Below, in pieces: positions 1 through 13,345 of a stretch of DNA of 39,618 nt. This stretch comes from Zygnema cylindricum (taxonomy: Eukaryota; Streptophyta; Zygnematophyceae; Zygnematales; Zygnemataceae): the NCBI GenBank assembly GCA_037447655.1, contig JBBHKE010002419.1:130880-170497 (forward strand), written 5' to 3'. The first letter of the stretch is position 1, and each line of letters begins with the position of its first letter. The notes beneath the pieces were generated by a model that was not told the DNA's origin, made no database searches, and saw nothing but the letters and a program-made list of their open reading frames with translations. Position numbers and translations under genes: made by a program.

Positions 1-840
1 CATTAAACCAATGGTACTGCGCAGCCGACATACAGGCGTCAAGATTTTAAGATACACGTCGTTGCGAATTTGTACTAGGTACATGAACAAACTTAGTATC
101 AAGTTTTCATCCGCAAAAATACCATCCGGAAACCAGCCGCGGAAATAGCATTCAACACAATACCCGAAAAGTACACTAGAAGAATCTAGCGATGAAACTA
201 GTCGCTGGCAGGCTAGCAGGCTTAGCTTTATTGTTTAAAACCAGGTTTACAAGACGATCGGACGGTCGCTGATCAAAGTAGCGATCTAAGAAGATCACAT
301 GAAAAGCCCATAACACAACTTACGATAAAGGCGCCGACCAAAGGCCTACCATAAAAACGCCTACTTTTGAACTATGATTCAAACAAGTACATGGATCATG
401 TTTAAGCGTTGCTGCACATAGAATTTTAGAACTGCGGACATACAGCCGACGCGTCATGGTAACCAAATTACTGTAGTATAATGCAATTATTACTTCAGGT
501 TCCTATTGAGTTTTAAATCACAAATTCCACTGTGAAGCACGATGAAAGGACGAGTGGACGAACATTGAAAGCATTGAACGGTCTACCAAAAGTTCACGAA
601 GTTTCGGGAAGGCGCGAATTTGCATAACGGTCGCCACGAGGAAGGAAATAAACCGTACCGGCGGCGCTCCACTCGACTCGTGGCACGAATTTTGCTGTGA
701 GGCGCCTAGAGTTCCCGGAAACATCCTTTACACTTATATCCGTTGGATAGATATGATAACGGTGTCGATTAATTCAAACTGTATCTAGAGGGTACTTGCG
801 CTGCACCACGTTGTACCTCTAAGTTTGAAGTTCCAAATCT
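1..840. other. Unrecognised upstream DNA
   Basis: No protein family is recognisable on either strand. The only longer open frame, at 518-724 on the minus strand, has no familiar motif and is taken as chance. The phrase GACATACAG occurs twice (about 28 and 438) in otherwise unrelated context. The stretch may hold distal promoter of the HSP70 gene or the end of a gene outside the window. Confidence 0.4.
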
Positions 841-1065
841 CGAAGGCGGACCTTCCGAAGATTTCTGGAAACTGTGACGGCTGCCCATGTCGTCTCACTT
901 TTCAATATTTTAACTTCACAGAGTATTGCACTTTCAGAATCAAATTGTCATTTTCATTGCGAAACTCTTAGCTTTGCTTTAAGATCAGGCACTTTTTTTT
1001 CGATCATCTATTTTATTTACTTTTTGTAATCAAAGAATCTTTCTTGAAGAAACAACTTAAGAAAC
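841..1065 (+). promoter_or_regulatory. HSP70 promoter and 5' UTR with a candidate heat-shock element
   Basis: A TTCnnGAA inverted unit lies at 863-870, and further GAA and TTC triplets lie just upstream (827-860), though their spacing is not regular. A second TTCnnGAA at 1041-1048 is too close to the start codon to be a normal promoter element. The 160 bases before the ATG are AT- and T-rich, as expected of a plant 5' leader. The heat-shock reading rests on the gene identity and one clean two-unit site, so it is an inference. No convincing TATA box could be fixed. Confidence 0.4.
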
Positions 1066-4042
<2,977 letters not shown>

Positions 4043-4372
4043 GTGTTCCAAGATTGAGATGTAGTAGATTTAAGTGCTCGGGAGTTGTAGTACAGTTATC
4101 ATTTTTGGATCGATTTTATCATTTGTATCGCGAAAGGCTGGTTGTATGAATATGAATGCAGAGTTACCATTGTAAACACAAGTGTTTCATCAATTGCTGT
4201 TGTGCAAGATTGGAGCCTTTGTGTTCTATTGATTTTGTCTTGAGGCTGTGCTTGTAATGCTATGTTGTCAAACAGGTGTTTGTGCATGATACACTAAGGA
4301 AAGTCATTACACCTGGTAGACCAGCTTTCTTGGCATGGAGGATGCTACAAATCCTCAAGCTACGTAATCAAT

Positions 4373-4378
4373 AATAAA
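4373..4378 (+). terminator. Candidate poly(A) signal of HSP70
   Basis: AATAAA lies 331 bases past the TAA and is followed by T/G-rich sequence (GTGTTGGCTCTTGTAAATC). It is the first perfect hexamer after the stop. Plant poly(A) signals are loose, so the true site could differ. Confidence 0.5.
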
Positions 4379-5590
4379 GTGTTGGCTCTTGTAAATCTTG
4401 TAGTAGGAATTGTGTGGGACAATTTAGAAAGCTAATCTGTTGTTTTTTGTGTCGCTTAATGCACTCACGGATATTAGTAGATACTCTGAACTCCAAAAGC
4501 TATGCTGCTGGAATCTTGATTGAAAAAGAAAAATGAGTTTTAACAAAGTGCAAATTCTCGTTTGAGTTGTCAAGTAACTTCAAAGGCAAGACATTTTTTT
4601 GTATGTCCTACTAGAAAAGGGCAAATTTGCTGATAGAAACGAGTGATAGAAATGTTTAGATATGTTACTGTTTTGGACGGAGATGATTAAGGGGGGAATT
4701 TGATACTCTTCATCCTCTTGAGCAATAATTATCAGAGTCGTACATAGCTGTTCTTGGCATGTACTTGCTTTTGTTTTGTCAATTGTGAATATGAGCTAAT
4801 ATACTTACTCCGATCCTTGACTCTTAAATCTTTGTGTATGTGTGCCCACAACTCCAAATTTCGAATGGAGTAGTAACACCCGCTTCCTAAAGGTTCTCAT
4901 TATTCTTACCAGAACCTAGTGAAAAATATGAGAAAGGAGATGTGGGAGAAGTGACGTCTATCATAACATAGAAAGTGTCTAAATATGGTGAAGCATTTGA
5001 ATATAACATGCTGGACATGTAAAACTGAAAATGAAATATAACTCATTCCGGAAATCGAAAGATAGGGAACCAGAGGCAACTTGGCTGATCAGAAGGGAGA
5101 GATAAATCTTTTGTGAAAAGCCTTACGATTAGAAGAATTTAAACGTTTTGAAGAAAAAAATTGTACCCTGCACACACATAAACTCACGCGAGTGTATTTT
5201 GTTTTGTTGAATAAATATGGTTCTGGGATGCTAAGGCGCGATGGAACATGGAGGCTTAAAATGGTGGAAATCACTTAACATAAAGGTCGTTTTTAATATC
5301 AATGGATAAGGATGTCCGTACCTAACACATACGAAAAGTATGCCAAAACCCCATTTAAACCGATCTCATACTTTAATCAATTCATGGAAATGAACGTATA
5401 CATAACCATTGAATATCAAACATTTTGAACCAAAACAAAAGTTTTGAGTGCTTGCCTCCTGCAAAAATTTAATGTCATATATCAAATGATAGGTTCAAAT
5501 CATTTGTAAAAATTTCAGCCAAGATTGAATTCCTCGAGTACAAAGAGCTACTTCAAAGTCCGAAAAATAGAAGTAATTCAAGATCTGTGT
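4379..5590. other. AT-rich intergenic DNA
   Basis: No coding frame, RNA gene or terminal repeats are recognisable on either strand. Short frames (for example 5089-5274 on the minus strand) have no domain signal and resemble random AT-rich sequence. Confidence 0.5.
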
Positions 5591-5596
5591 CAAACA

Positions 5597-5648
5597 GGGA
5601 GAGGGAGGGGAAGGGGGGGGGGGGGGGAGGAAGGGAGGGAGGGAGGGA
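5597..5648 (+). repeat. G-rich run with (GGGA)n
   Basis: An unbroken G tract of about 15 bases is flanked by GGGAGAGGGAGGGG and repeated GGGA units. The strand has many G-tracts of three or more in about 50 bases, so it satisfies a simple G-quadruplex pattern. It may also be just a mutable microsatellite. Confidence 0.7.
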
Positions 5649-6526
5649 TGGTTAGGCTTGGTATTTTCTATTACAAACCATTATTTTCCGGTTTATTTTG
5701 TGCTTGTTTTTTCCACGCCCTTTGCTAGGTTTTCTCTTTTTGTGTGATAATTCCGTGTTGTATTCTAGTTTCCTTTATGAAGTGTTCAATTTTTCATTTT
5801 TATTTTGGCTTTTTGTTTTCTTTGTTCCATTGTACTCTTGGTGTAACGTCACACTTTACAATAGAACCCAATGAGAACCCAGTGAGGTGATTGTTCTTGA
5901 TATAGTTGCTTCTAAGTGACGGCTAGGCGAAAATGTTTAAATCCAATCGAGTAAATCATCGCTAGGAATAATTAGTATTGAACCGTCAAGGCCAAAAATC
6001 AAATTCCAAATTACATGGTAATACAAATTACATGAAAGGTTTTAGAAAGGTTTTACCTCAATGCCCTCGTTATCACGCAATCTAATTGTTCATGTTAGCT
6101 TGAGAGGTTAGCGCTACTCAAAATATTGCACTAATATACGGATTATTGACAAAAAACGCCAAAACACGCCAGAAAAAAATCTCCAAAAACTCCACGGAGA
6201 AACCAGAGTAGATTGCTGTTCCCCCATGAGTTTCAACACAGGCCCTTTTGAATCATATTTTGGTGTGGAAGTAAAGAAATGTTAATCCAAAATTCAAATC
6301 AATAACTAGGAATAACTTTGAATTAAAAGCCCTAAAAGTCAACAAACCTAGTTGCATCTAACTATTCCAGTTGCACTATGGCTACGATATCAAGGAGGTT
6401 TTCTAGAAGTTACGACCATTCGTGCCTTTTAACCTAAAAACAAAAACGGCAATCCACAATAAAAGGGCAATACATGACGGAGGTCCATGGACGAGATCTT
6501 GGTATTATTTTCGACGTCCTTAATTC
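5649..6526. other. AT-rich intergenic DNA
   Basis: No recognised gene, RNA or mobile element was found between the G-rich run and the MITE. Short open frames carry no family motifs. Confidence 0.4.
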
Positions 6527-6941
6527 TAGTGTTGTGTATCGAAGGCCCCTTGCCGATATTCGATATGTACCTAATTTTGGGTACCCTACAATCGATATAT
6601 CGCTTCAGTATATCGAGGACCTTAATATCGCGATATGCGATACATCGGCCGATATTACCATACATTTTAATAGCGATATATCGGGGTGACGCTAGGTGAA
6701 AAAACAAATTCAAAAGCCCCCCCCCCCCCCCCCCCCCCCCGTGGCGCGTGCTCACTGAGGGGGCGAGGACTATTCCGTACATTTTACCGTACTATATATG
6801 TACGGACACCGACCTCCTACCAAATATATCCCGATAATTTTGTTGGTCCCGGAGCGATATATCGAGCCCTTTGACCGCTCGATATTCGATGTATTGAATA
6901 TGGGATAAATCGCGATGATTTGTACCCGATACACAACACTA
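6527..6941. mobile_element. MITE with 15-bp perfect terminal inverted repeats
   Basis: The left end TAGTGTTGTGTATCG (6527-6541) is the exact reverse complement of the right end CGATACACAACACTA (6927-6941), giving a 415-bp unit with no coding frame. The outermost bases are TA on both sides, so the ends may be a TA target duplication plus 13-bp TIRs, as expected for Tc1/mariner/pogo-class insertion. The interior is crowded with CGATATATCG-like palindromes (about 6550-6680 and 6860-6900) and contains a run of 24 C. It is probably a non-autonomous DNA element; which transposase would move it is unknown. Confidence 0.75.
6717..6740 (+). repeat. Poly(C) run of 24
   Basis: An uninterrupted C tract lies inside the MITE. 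Its length is likely polymorphic and also prone to sequencing error. Confidence 0.9.
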
Positions 6942-7842
6942 CACCGCGCATCTTTATTAGTGTCAACGACACTAATTTGGGTTCTTAAAATTTTGATTTT
7001 TTTCCAAAAATAGTATACGTGATTTTAATTTTTCCTTGACTATAATTGAGGTTCCGTACAAAATAGCGTCAAGACCGAAAGTACAACAGTATATAATTAG
7101 TATGGTGTACGGATGATGTCAGACGGTACATATTTGTACCTTTTTAGGGGAAAATAAGTTAAAATTAATTATAAATTATACGCGCATGCATATGAACGTG
7201 CGCTAAAAAAATGGGTTCACTCTCGTCGCCAGAAACCTCGTTCGCACACGATCTCCTATAATCGTCTGTTCTGCAGTGTGAACGTAAAATATATTCGCAT
7301 GTGCGAAGTCATGATCTTACAGTTAAAGCAGTGAACTGGTTTTGTTTTACACGTCCACGTAAACCGTCTTAAAACTGCGTGCTCTTGATTCATGTTATTT
7401 TTTTCTGTTCAATTTATATAAACACTATAACATGTATTTTGTCCAATTAGCGTCAATATGTACTCTATTTCGGTACAACGAACGAATATAGCGTAAATGT
7501 TTATTCTAATATGGTGTTTATATGTGATTTCACTCCCAATTAGAATTAATGTATACGTTAATAAGGGGTCGAAGTGACAATGGACCACAATTTACAATTA
7601 ATGAATTAAAATAAATAGAATAAAAAACAACATTTGGCGTTGATGATATTTGGGACGGCTTAACGCCAAATGCGGATAATCCACAGAAAAATGGATCCCA
7701 ATATGAACGAATCTCATCCATCCATTTTTTTTTGTTTTTTTAGAGATCTGACGTTGCGTCGTCATTTTGTCAAACGAACACATTCTCATTCGTTTCATGA
7801 AGAAGCAGGCGAAAATACCGCCGCCACCTTCGTTTCAATTCC
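6942..7842. other. AT-rich DNA with no recognised gene
   Basis: There is no domain signal on either strand. The last 100 bases rise in GC and lead into the small frame at 7843, so this could be promoter sequence if that frame is real. Confidence 0.4.
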
Positions 7843-7965
7843 ATGGATTCAAGGTCGCATGTGGCGGCTCCTTCTCCCTCTGCATATGGCGCGCCACTCC
7901 ATTTACCTTTCATTGCCTCCGCCCCTCTTTCACGCTCCCTTTTTTTCCGAACCTACCGATGTTGA
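7843..7965 (+). CDS. Possible short first exon or small ORF (40 codons), unknown
   Basis: An ATG in good context (TTCCATGG) opens a 40-codon frame rich in Ala, Ser and Pro with Arg and no acidic residue after residue 2. This resembles the start of an organelle-targeting peptide. The frame ends at TGA just before a long CT-rich tract, and no clear donor or continuation was found. The composition is distinct from the AT-rich surroundings. No family is recognised, and it may be chance. Confidence 0.2.
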   Translation: MDSRSHVAAPSPSAYGAPLHLPFIASAPLSRSLFFRTYRC

Positions 7966-8025
7966 TCTCCCTTTTCTATTTTTGAAAGTTTTTTAAAATG
8001 TGCTCTCTCTTGTTTATGCCCACTC

Positions 8026-8272
8026 CCTTCACCTCTCTCTCTCCCTCTCAATCTATCTCCATTCCCTCTCCCTTTCCCTTTCCCTCTCCCTCCCCCCTCC
8101 CTCTCCCTCTCTCTTTCCCTCTCCCTTCCCTACTCTCACATTCCCTCTCCCTTTCCCTTTCCCTCTCCTTCTCACCCTCTCGATCTGCCGCACTATCTCC
8201 CTTCCCCTATTCCTCTCCCTCTCCCCACTCCCTCCATTCCTTCCATTCCATTCATCCATTCCATTCCAGTTT
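8026..8272 (+). repeat. CT-rich tract with CATTC repeats
   Basis: Pyrimidine-rich sequence built from CTCTCC, CCCTTTCC and similar units, passing into (CCATT)n near 8230-8268. It opens long Ser/Leu/Pro-rich frames on one strand and Arg/Glu frames on the other; both are composition artefacts. Confidence 0.9.
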
Positions 8273-8289
8273 TTCTTTGTTGTAGGCAC

Positions 8290-8850
8290 AGGATTTTATT
8301 TAGTTACTTGATTGTGATGGAGGAATAAATGCACGGATTGTGGAAATGTCATGGAGTTATCTTTACTCCATTTAATATTAGTACTTCCAAACACATTTTT
8401 ACATGAGTTAGAGAAGGTTATTAGAATATCATTTGTTACAAAGGATAATTTTTATGGGCGATGTATATTTCGTTCATGTAGACTAATATTTTATTTAATT
8501 TTGAAAAATAGGTTGGTTGTACATATTGTATTTTTTTTTAAGGTGAACCTCTTTGTCATTCTTAGGCGAAAAGGATTGAATTTATTTCCAAGTGTATTAT
8601 TGTAATATTTTTATAATTGAAATTCATTTTGATGTTGTTGCAATGACGGGTGCTGTGATTTTAATTCTACATGTTTTGTTAATGTTAAGCGATACACTTG
8701 ATGAAGTGCGTGGTCATTGTTAACTATTTTCGTTGTCACACATGTGATTGTTTCTCTCACTCTTTTTTTTTGTATTTGTCACACTATTTTCATTTTATTA
8801 TTTATTTTATCTCAGTCAATCTCCCTTTTTTTTGTGTCTCTCTCTCCCTT
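8290..8850. other. AT-rich DNA with no recognised gene
   Basis: Short frames in T-rich DNA encode Phe/Leu-rich strings without family resemblance. No RNA gene or terminal repeat was seen. Confidence 0.4.
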
Positions 8851-8854
8851 ATAG

Positions 8855-9165
8855 TACTCAGCGACGTCTCGTCACTGAATGGTATTTTTTTTTTATCGTG
8901 CCAGACGAGAATTCCTCGGTGCTGAATGGCATGTTTTATTTTTCACCATTCAGCACAAACACTTAGTCAAAACAAGGTCTTATGGTATTCAGCGATGAGA
9001 CTGTCTCGTCGCTGAATGGTATGTTTTTCTATCCTGCCAGTCAACGACGAGAATTCCTCGGTATTGAATGGCATGTTTCATTTTTCACCATTCAGCACAA
9101 ACACTGAGTCAAAACAAGGTCTTATGGTACTCAGCGACGAGACTGTCTCGTCGCTAAATGGGAGC
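8855..9165. repeat. Tandem 131-142 bp repeats carrying CGACGAG hairpins
   Basis: About 2.3 copies start at 8855, 8986 and 9128, each opening with TA(C/T)TCAGCGA. The second and third contain AGCGACGAGAC followed after one base by GTCTCGTCGCT (with one variant in copy 2), an 11-bp near-perfect hairpin. Internal phrases CCTCGGT.(C/T)TGAATGGCATG and CACCATTCAGCACAAACAC recur in both full units. The array lies about 300 bases beyond the 3' end of the minus-strand transposase, where subterminal transposase-binding repeats could sit; that role is inferred. Confidence 0.8.
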
Positions 9166-9454
9166 ATGATACTCCAAACATAGATACGATTTTACACCGT
9201 CACTACAAATACATTTCATTCACATTTTTGGCCATTCAGGTATCATAAACAATATGAAAACAAAAAAATGAAAGAGGGATATATAATATTCAACGCCAGA
9301 GAAAGGAATACAATGTATACTGCATACTGAAGTAAAAGAAAAGTAAATATATTAACCTATAAAAAAAACCTAAAAAAAAAAATTACAAAAAAATCCACAC
9401 TATTAGTAAAAAGCTATGCAAACGGCCCATAATCCATTATACCGCCACTCCTAA

Positions 9455-11259
9455 TTAAACCACCTCTCTAAAAAGTGCCTCATAATCACTGTATTCTTCT
9501 GAGTCTTCATCATGACTGGCTTCATCATCTTGAATGTTGGCCTCTCGTAGGAGTTGGAGTAAATCTCGTGCAGGAGCCGAAAGAGGTGGCACCTCGTCAC
9601 CATCGAAATGATTTCGCCATTTCATTATTATGACTTGCAAATCTTGCGTAAGCATGCTCTCCTCCCATTTGCCATCCTTTACAATCCACACTGGATCATT
9701 GCCTTTCGTGCATACCCCATGCCATTTTTGTCCTTCATTTCGTTCACCTCTCGTATCGAATCGCGTGCCAACTTTAAGAAAAAGACTTTACTTGGTCCAA
9801 CTAACTTACCAGATCATTTTTGGCCCCTAAGTAAAGACCACTTGTGGCTCTCTACCCCTTTCATCTTCCAATATTCCCATTTTTTTGACCACACTTCTTT
9901 GATTTTAGAAATTACAAATGAATCGGCAAGTTGCACTAAATGCGTTGCACACGGAGGAAAAATTGGAGTGTAGTTCTCTTTGCGCGTAAAGCGATGTTTA
10001 ATTCCTCGAACATATTGTGAGCGCCACAATTGTCCACAAATATAACCTTTTCACGCCCATCACGGTCTCCTTAGTATGACCTCGGTTCGGCGATCCATTG
10101 TGGGAAGACCGTCTTGTTGTTCCAACCTTTCGGCCCGGTACGGTAACAAACTCCTACAAAAGAGAGTGGGAAAAGATATTGAGTGAAGGAGAGAGAGAGA
10201 GAGGGCGAGTAGTGTACGGGGAGAAATCAATATAAACAACATATCACCCCATAATTAATATTTTGGGTGTGGAGTTCAAGGGAAAATAAGTTAGACAATA
10301 GCGTCAATATTTACAAGGAAAAAAACACAAGGAAAGAAAAACACCTGGTATGTCATCGTGGATGCCCTTGATTAGATAACTACGGAGCTTGTTGGCAAAG
10401 ATTAACATAGGAGATTTAATTCGGGCGTTCACTCCGCCCGTGAGTCGAACCATCAAAGTCATCGACTCTCCACCTCCGGCAACATCCGTGTATTTGACCA
10501 CCTCGTCCCCGCGAAAACCCAACGTCTTTTTGTTATCCATATTTACAATCATGTGGGTCTTGTCCATGTTTTTAACTAGATCCTCGTTGTAGCGACCTAT
10601 AATCACAATAACACATAAAATTGTAAGTAAAACACAACACAAAAAAGTATGATAGTTGGGGCAACTACTTTCATTCGCTTATTTGTATTTATAATCCTCG
10701 AAAACAAAATTTAGAATAAGTTATGTAACATATATGAAAACATATAGCAATGAGTGATACAAATGTTCAAAAAACTTACCCGATAAAAATCCTCTTTTTA
10801 ATTCGCCCATGTGATATGCTACTGTTTTTTCGATGTATTCCTTCTTCTCCGGGCTTAGTTGTAACTTTCTTTTTTGAGCCCTCGTCACAATACTGTGTTT
10901 TTCCCAAAACCGTTGAGTCCATCGTTTTGTCATTTTCATTTTTATCTCCTTACCCTTATTGTCGACGAATAGTCTCCCATTCTCCTCCTTCATACGTTTA
11001 ATGATAGGAGCAGCCATGGTCCTTACAATGGTTTGTGACATTTTCATACCCGCCTTCTTAAAGCGATAAAACTCCTCCACCAACTCTGAGTGCACTGATG
11101 TGACCCATGGAAATTCCTTCCTCCCCCTACCCGGCAGTGCCTTTGTCACCACCACACTTCTTCTTCCAAATACCACAGACGACAAAGTATGTTTCGTCGC
11201 CCGTATGTCTCTCAATGTCGCAACCCGCCCCTTCCACCACCGACTTGCTTTTTAGTATT
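9455..11259 (-). pseudogene. pogo/Tigger-like DDE transposase, exons 2-4, decayed
   Basis: Catalytic part of a DNA transposase that would cut and rejoin element ends. Exons inferred from frame and splice sites: 11259-10780, 10596-10345 and 10153-9455, with donors GTAAGT and GTGTTT and acceptors TTATAG and TTGTAG; all junction phases agree. Exon 2 carries SRWWKGR, a basic HTH-like stretch and EKTVAYHMGELKRGF. Exon 3 has NMDKTHMIVNMD (first catalytic Asp; the usual next residue is Glu), then YTDVAGGGESMTLMVRLTGG. Exon 4 has YRTGPKGWNN, FVDNCGAHN (second Asp) and FPPCATHLVQLADSF (third Asp), and ends in an acidic tail. Breaks: TAA near the start of exon 2, TAA after AEPRSY, a one-base loss in the T-run before PPCATH, TGA after RGQK, and a later frameshift. 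The combination fits the DDE_1 superfamily. It is not functional as it stands. Confidence 0.85.
10187..10204 (+). repeat. (GA)n microsatellite
   Basis: Short GA repeat within the third intron of the transposase gene (10344-10154); no function inferred. Confidence 0.8.
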
Positions 11260-11339
11260 CTGCAACGAAAGGAAAGGAAAAAAAAAAACATAAAAAAAAA
11301 TGTCAATCCTAATTCACTTAAAAAAATTATATATATATC

Positions 11340-11555
11340 GTAATAAATTTGGTTCAACGACGGCCTGCAGTCGTCGCTAAATTCAGCGACCAATGCTGGT
11401 CGTCGATGGTTCAAGTATATAGAGTCATTTCAAGATTCAGCGACGACAGATTGTCGTCGCTGATTCAGTAACGAGTTGAAGATGTCGCAATGTCAAACAT
11501 ACCATAAGTGAAAAAAAAAAAACATGTCAGTCCTAATTCATAAAATATATACATA

Positions 11556-11609
<54 letters not shown>

Positions 11610-11641
11610 CAAATATATATATATATACATATATATATATA

Positions 11642-11676
<35 letters not shown>

Positions 11677-11790
11677 CGAATAAAATTTGGTTTAACGACA
11701 GCCTGAAGTCGTCGCAAATTCAGCGACCAATGTTGGTCGTCGCTGGTTGAAGTATCTGGAGCCATTTCAAGATTCAGCGACGACATTAAA
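11340..11790. repeat. Direct repeat with TCGTCGC hairpins around an AT microsatellite
   Basis: Two ~110-bp copies (about 11347-11457 and 11688-11790) share GTCGTCGC.AAATTCAGCGACC, GGTCGTCG, CATTTCAAGATTCAGCGACGAC. The first copy ends in a perfect hairpin, AGCGACGACA / TGTCGTCGCT (11441-11463). Between them lie a shared phrase (GTCAGTCCTAATTCA, also at 11301 with one change) and (AT)n at 11537-11675. The repeats lie in the intron just upstream of transposase exon 2 and use the same vocabulary as the arrays at 8855-9165 and 26200-26700. Confidence 0.8.
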
Positions 11791-11860
11791 CAAGTAAGTG
11801 AGTGGGTGAAACATGGGAAGTGATAGAGTGGAGTAAGAGTTAGTAAAAAAAACATACCAA

Positions 11861-12258
11861 TTACCGTTTTTTTTTGTTCGACAATGCCCGTGTGAGCCTC
11901 GTCAATTGCTCTCGATCCGCTCTTATTTGTTCATGTTGAGCCGCTACTTAGTGTGAGTGCCGCGATTATTAAAGGCAAATCCTCTCCTCTCGGAGGTGAA
12001 GGTGGCCTAAACGGTGGCGGAACCCTTTGTATTTCCCAAAGGCGAGAGCGTGGCATTCTGACATTGCGACATTTTTGCGATATCGTCGTACGAGCATCTC
12101 GGAGAGGAAGTACCTCGGGAGTTACTTAACAAAATTTTAGGATGTAGTATAGCCACGGATCCCATGGATGATGATGACATAGCAACTCCAAAATATTTAC
12201 CCGAAAACCGTCCTACCAACGAACAACCCACGTTAACCGGGGTTCCGCTAGATCAAAT
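11861..12258 (-). pseudogene. 3' part of an unknown minus-strand gene, truncated by an LTR element
   Basis: From the LTR edge at 12258 one frame reads FDLAEPRLTWVVRW, a TAG, then DGFRVNILELLCHHHPWDPW, a TAA, then MPRSRLWEIQRVPPPFRPP; after a one-base shift it reads a helical EQIRADREQLTRLTRAL and stops at TAA 11861-11863. The Trp-rich, non-repetitive composition with only two stops looks like decayed coding sequence. The frame matches the one leaving the other side of the retroelement block at 24475, suggesting one interrupted gene. GTAATTGG overlaps the terminal stop and could alternatively be a splice donor. No family is recognised. Confidence 0.45.
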
Positions 12259-13314
12259 TGCAATTGTGTCCTCCATTCGACTACAGAATACAGGAAGCCT
12301 CTAAATAGTTTTTAACTAGCCCACTTTAACCCACAGCCACTGCTGCCCAAATAGTCAAGATGACAATCTGTATGCACCCCTGTGCAGCCTGGACTCCCCT
12401 GAGTCCGTAGGAAAAAGAATCATCTGAAAACGCCCAACCAGGCGATAAGTTATAAGCCGGCAAAAATGCCAATTTTATACAAACTCTCAAAGAGAGAGGT
12501 GACTGCCTAATTTTTCCTAAGTTCTAGTTTTTCCTAGTTCTCTCTCACAACCCCTATCTACTGCTCGTACGAACTAATCAGACAAACCAATCACAACACT
12601 GTGTAGTACCAAATAGTACTACTGCCGATGTACTTTCTGTACGGCCTCTGTACGACAAGGCCATTAGGTGGACGCGTGTCTATTTTCCACTCGTCCGTAC
12701 GTTCCTCGGAATTCCCGCGACCGAATGTCATCTCTCCACATGGCGCCAGGTCATGCCACGTCACTAAATGCCAAAGTGACCATTTCGGGATTTTGGCGAT
12801 GATATGCGCCGTTAGATTTGAGGCGAAATGAAATCTGAGCCGTAATAAATACTTGCGGAATATTTGTTTCGCTGTCAAAACAAAATGCACAATATCCGTT
12901 TCAATTTAGTACACTACTTCGCATTTCGTAAAACTGTATCTATGCGTGTCTTAAAGAGTTTCAGTTAAATGATTTATGCATTATACAATAGTTTAAATAT
13001 TAATGAAACCCTATATCTCCTAACGGACTTCTACGACAGACTGGTTAGAGCTAACGGCTACGCCGCGCTCTGCCGGTCGGGGGTTCAAGTCCTGCCGGAC
13101 TCCACCTTTTGTTGAGAGTGACTTAAAGTCACTTTTTAGTCCTTCCTATGGAGCTGAGGCAACCATGGCTCCATCGCTCTCTCTCTCTTTCAATGACTAC
13201 AACAAGTATAGGGGTATGAGAGAAGAGATGGAGGCAGGCTGCCTACATTTTCTTTATATATTTTTTCACTAATTAATTTAGACCTAGAAAATACAAAAAC
13301 TACTTATTTCAACA
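12259..13314 (-). repeat. 3' LTR of the minus-strand element
   Basis: It shares long near-identical stretches with 18185-19228, including GATAAGTTATAAGCCGGC and GGACGCGTGTCTATTTTCC. On the minus strand it starts TGTTGAAA next to the purine tract at 13315-13330. The other end (TGCAATTGTG on plus) is diverged from the partner's TGAAACTCTGTG, so that boundary is uncertain by a few bases. Confidence 0.85.
13028..13114 (+). other. tRNA-like module inside the LTR (antisense to the LTR)
   Basis: The plus strand reads CTGGTTAGAGC (D-arm/box A-like, 13041-13051) and, 30 bases later, GGTTCAAGTCC (13082-13092), a good fit to the box B consensus. TTTT follows at 13107-13110, as an RNA polymerase III terminator would. 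The acceptor and anticodon stems do not fold convincingly, so it is a tRNA-derived sequence rather than a tRNA gene. Confidence 0.6.
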
Positions 13315-13330
13315 CTCCCTTTATTTTCTA
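13315..13330 (-). other. Polypurine tract of the minus-strand element
   Basis: On the minus strand CTAGAAAATAAAGGGAG directly precedes the LTR. It is nearly the same as AAAATAAGGGGAG before the LTR of the plus-strand copia element at 23403. Confidence 0.8.
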
Positions 13331-13345
13331 GTCTAATTTTAACTT

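Noticed and set aside
518-724. Minus-strand 68-codon gene
   Set aside because: No motif, no splice context and no neighbour support.
1041-1048. Heat-shock element in the HSP70 leader
   Set aside because: TTCnnGAA is present but lies 18 bases before the ATG, inside the presumed 5' UTR, with no regular third unit.
8000-8311. Long Ser/Leu/Pro-rich frames on plus and Arg/Glu-rich frames on minus
   Set aside because: They come from CT-rich low complexity read in several frames at once; the same holds for 31542-31973 and 37783-38431.
8855-9165. CRISPR array
   Set aside because: Repeats are of similar length to the spacers and the whole unit is repeated; the genome is eukaryotic.
12062-12300. Plus-strand frame with MDDDDIATPKYLPENRPTNE
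   Set aside because: It continues into the LTR, has no family match, and the minus strand gives a better coding reading over the same bases.
13028-13114. A genuine tRNA gene
   Set aside because: D- and T-arm sequences are good, but acceptor and anticodon stems do not pair and all copies lie at the same place in LTRs.
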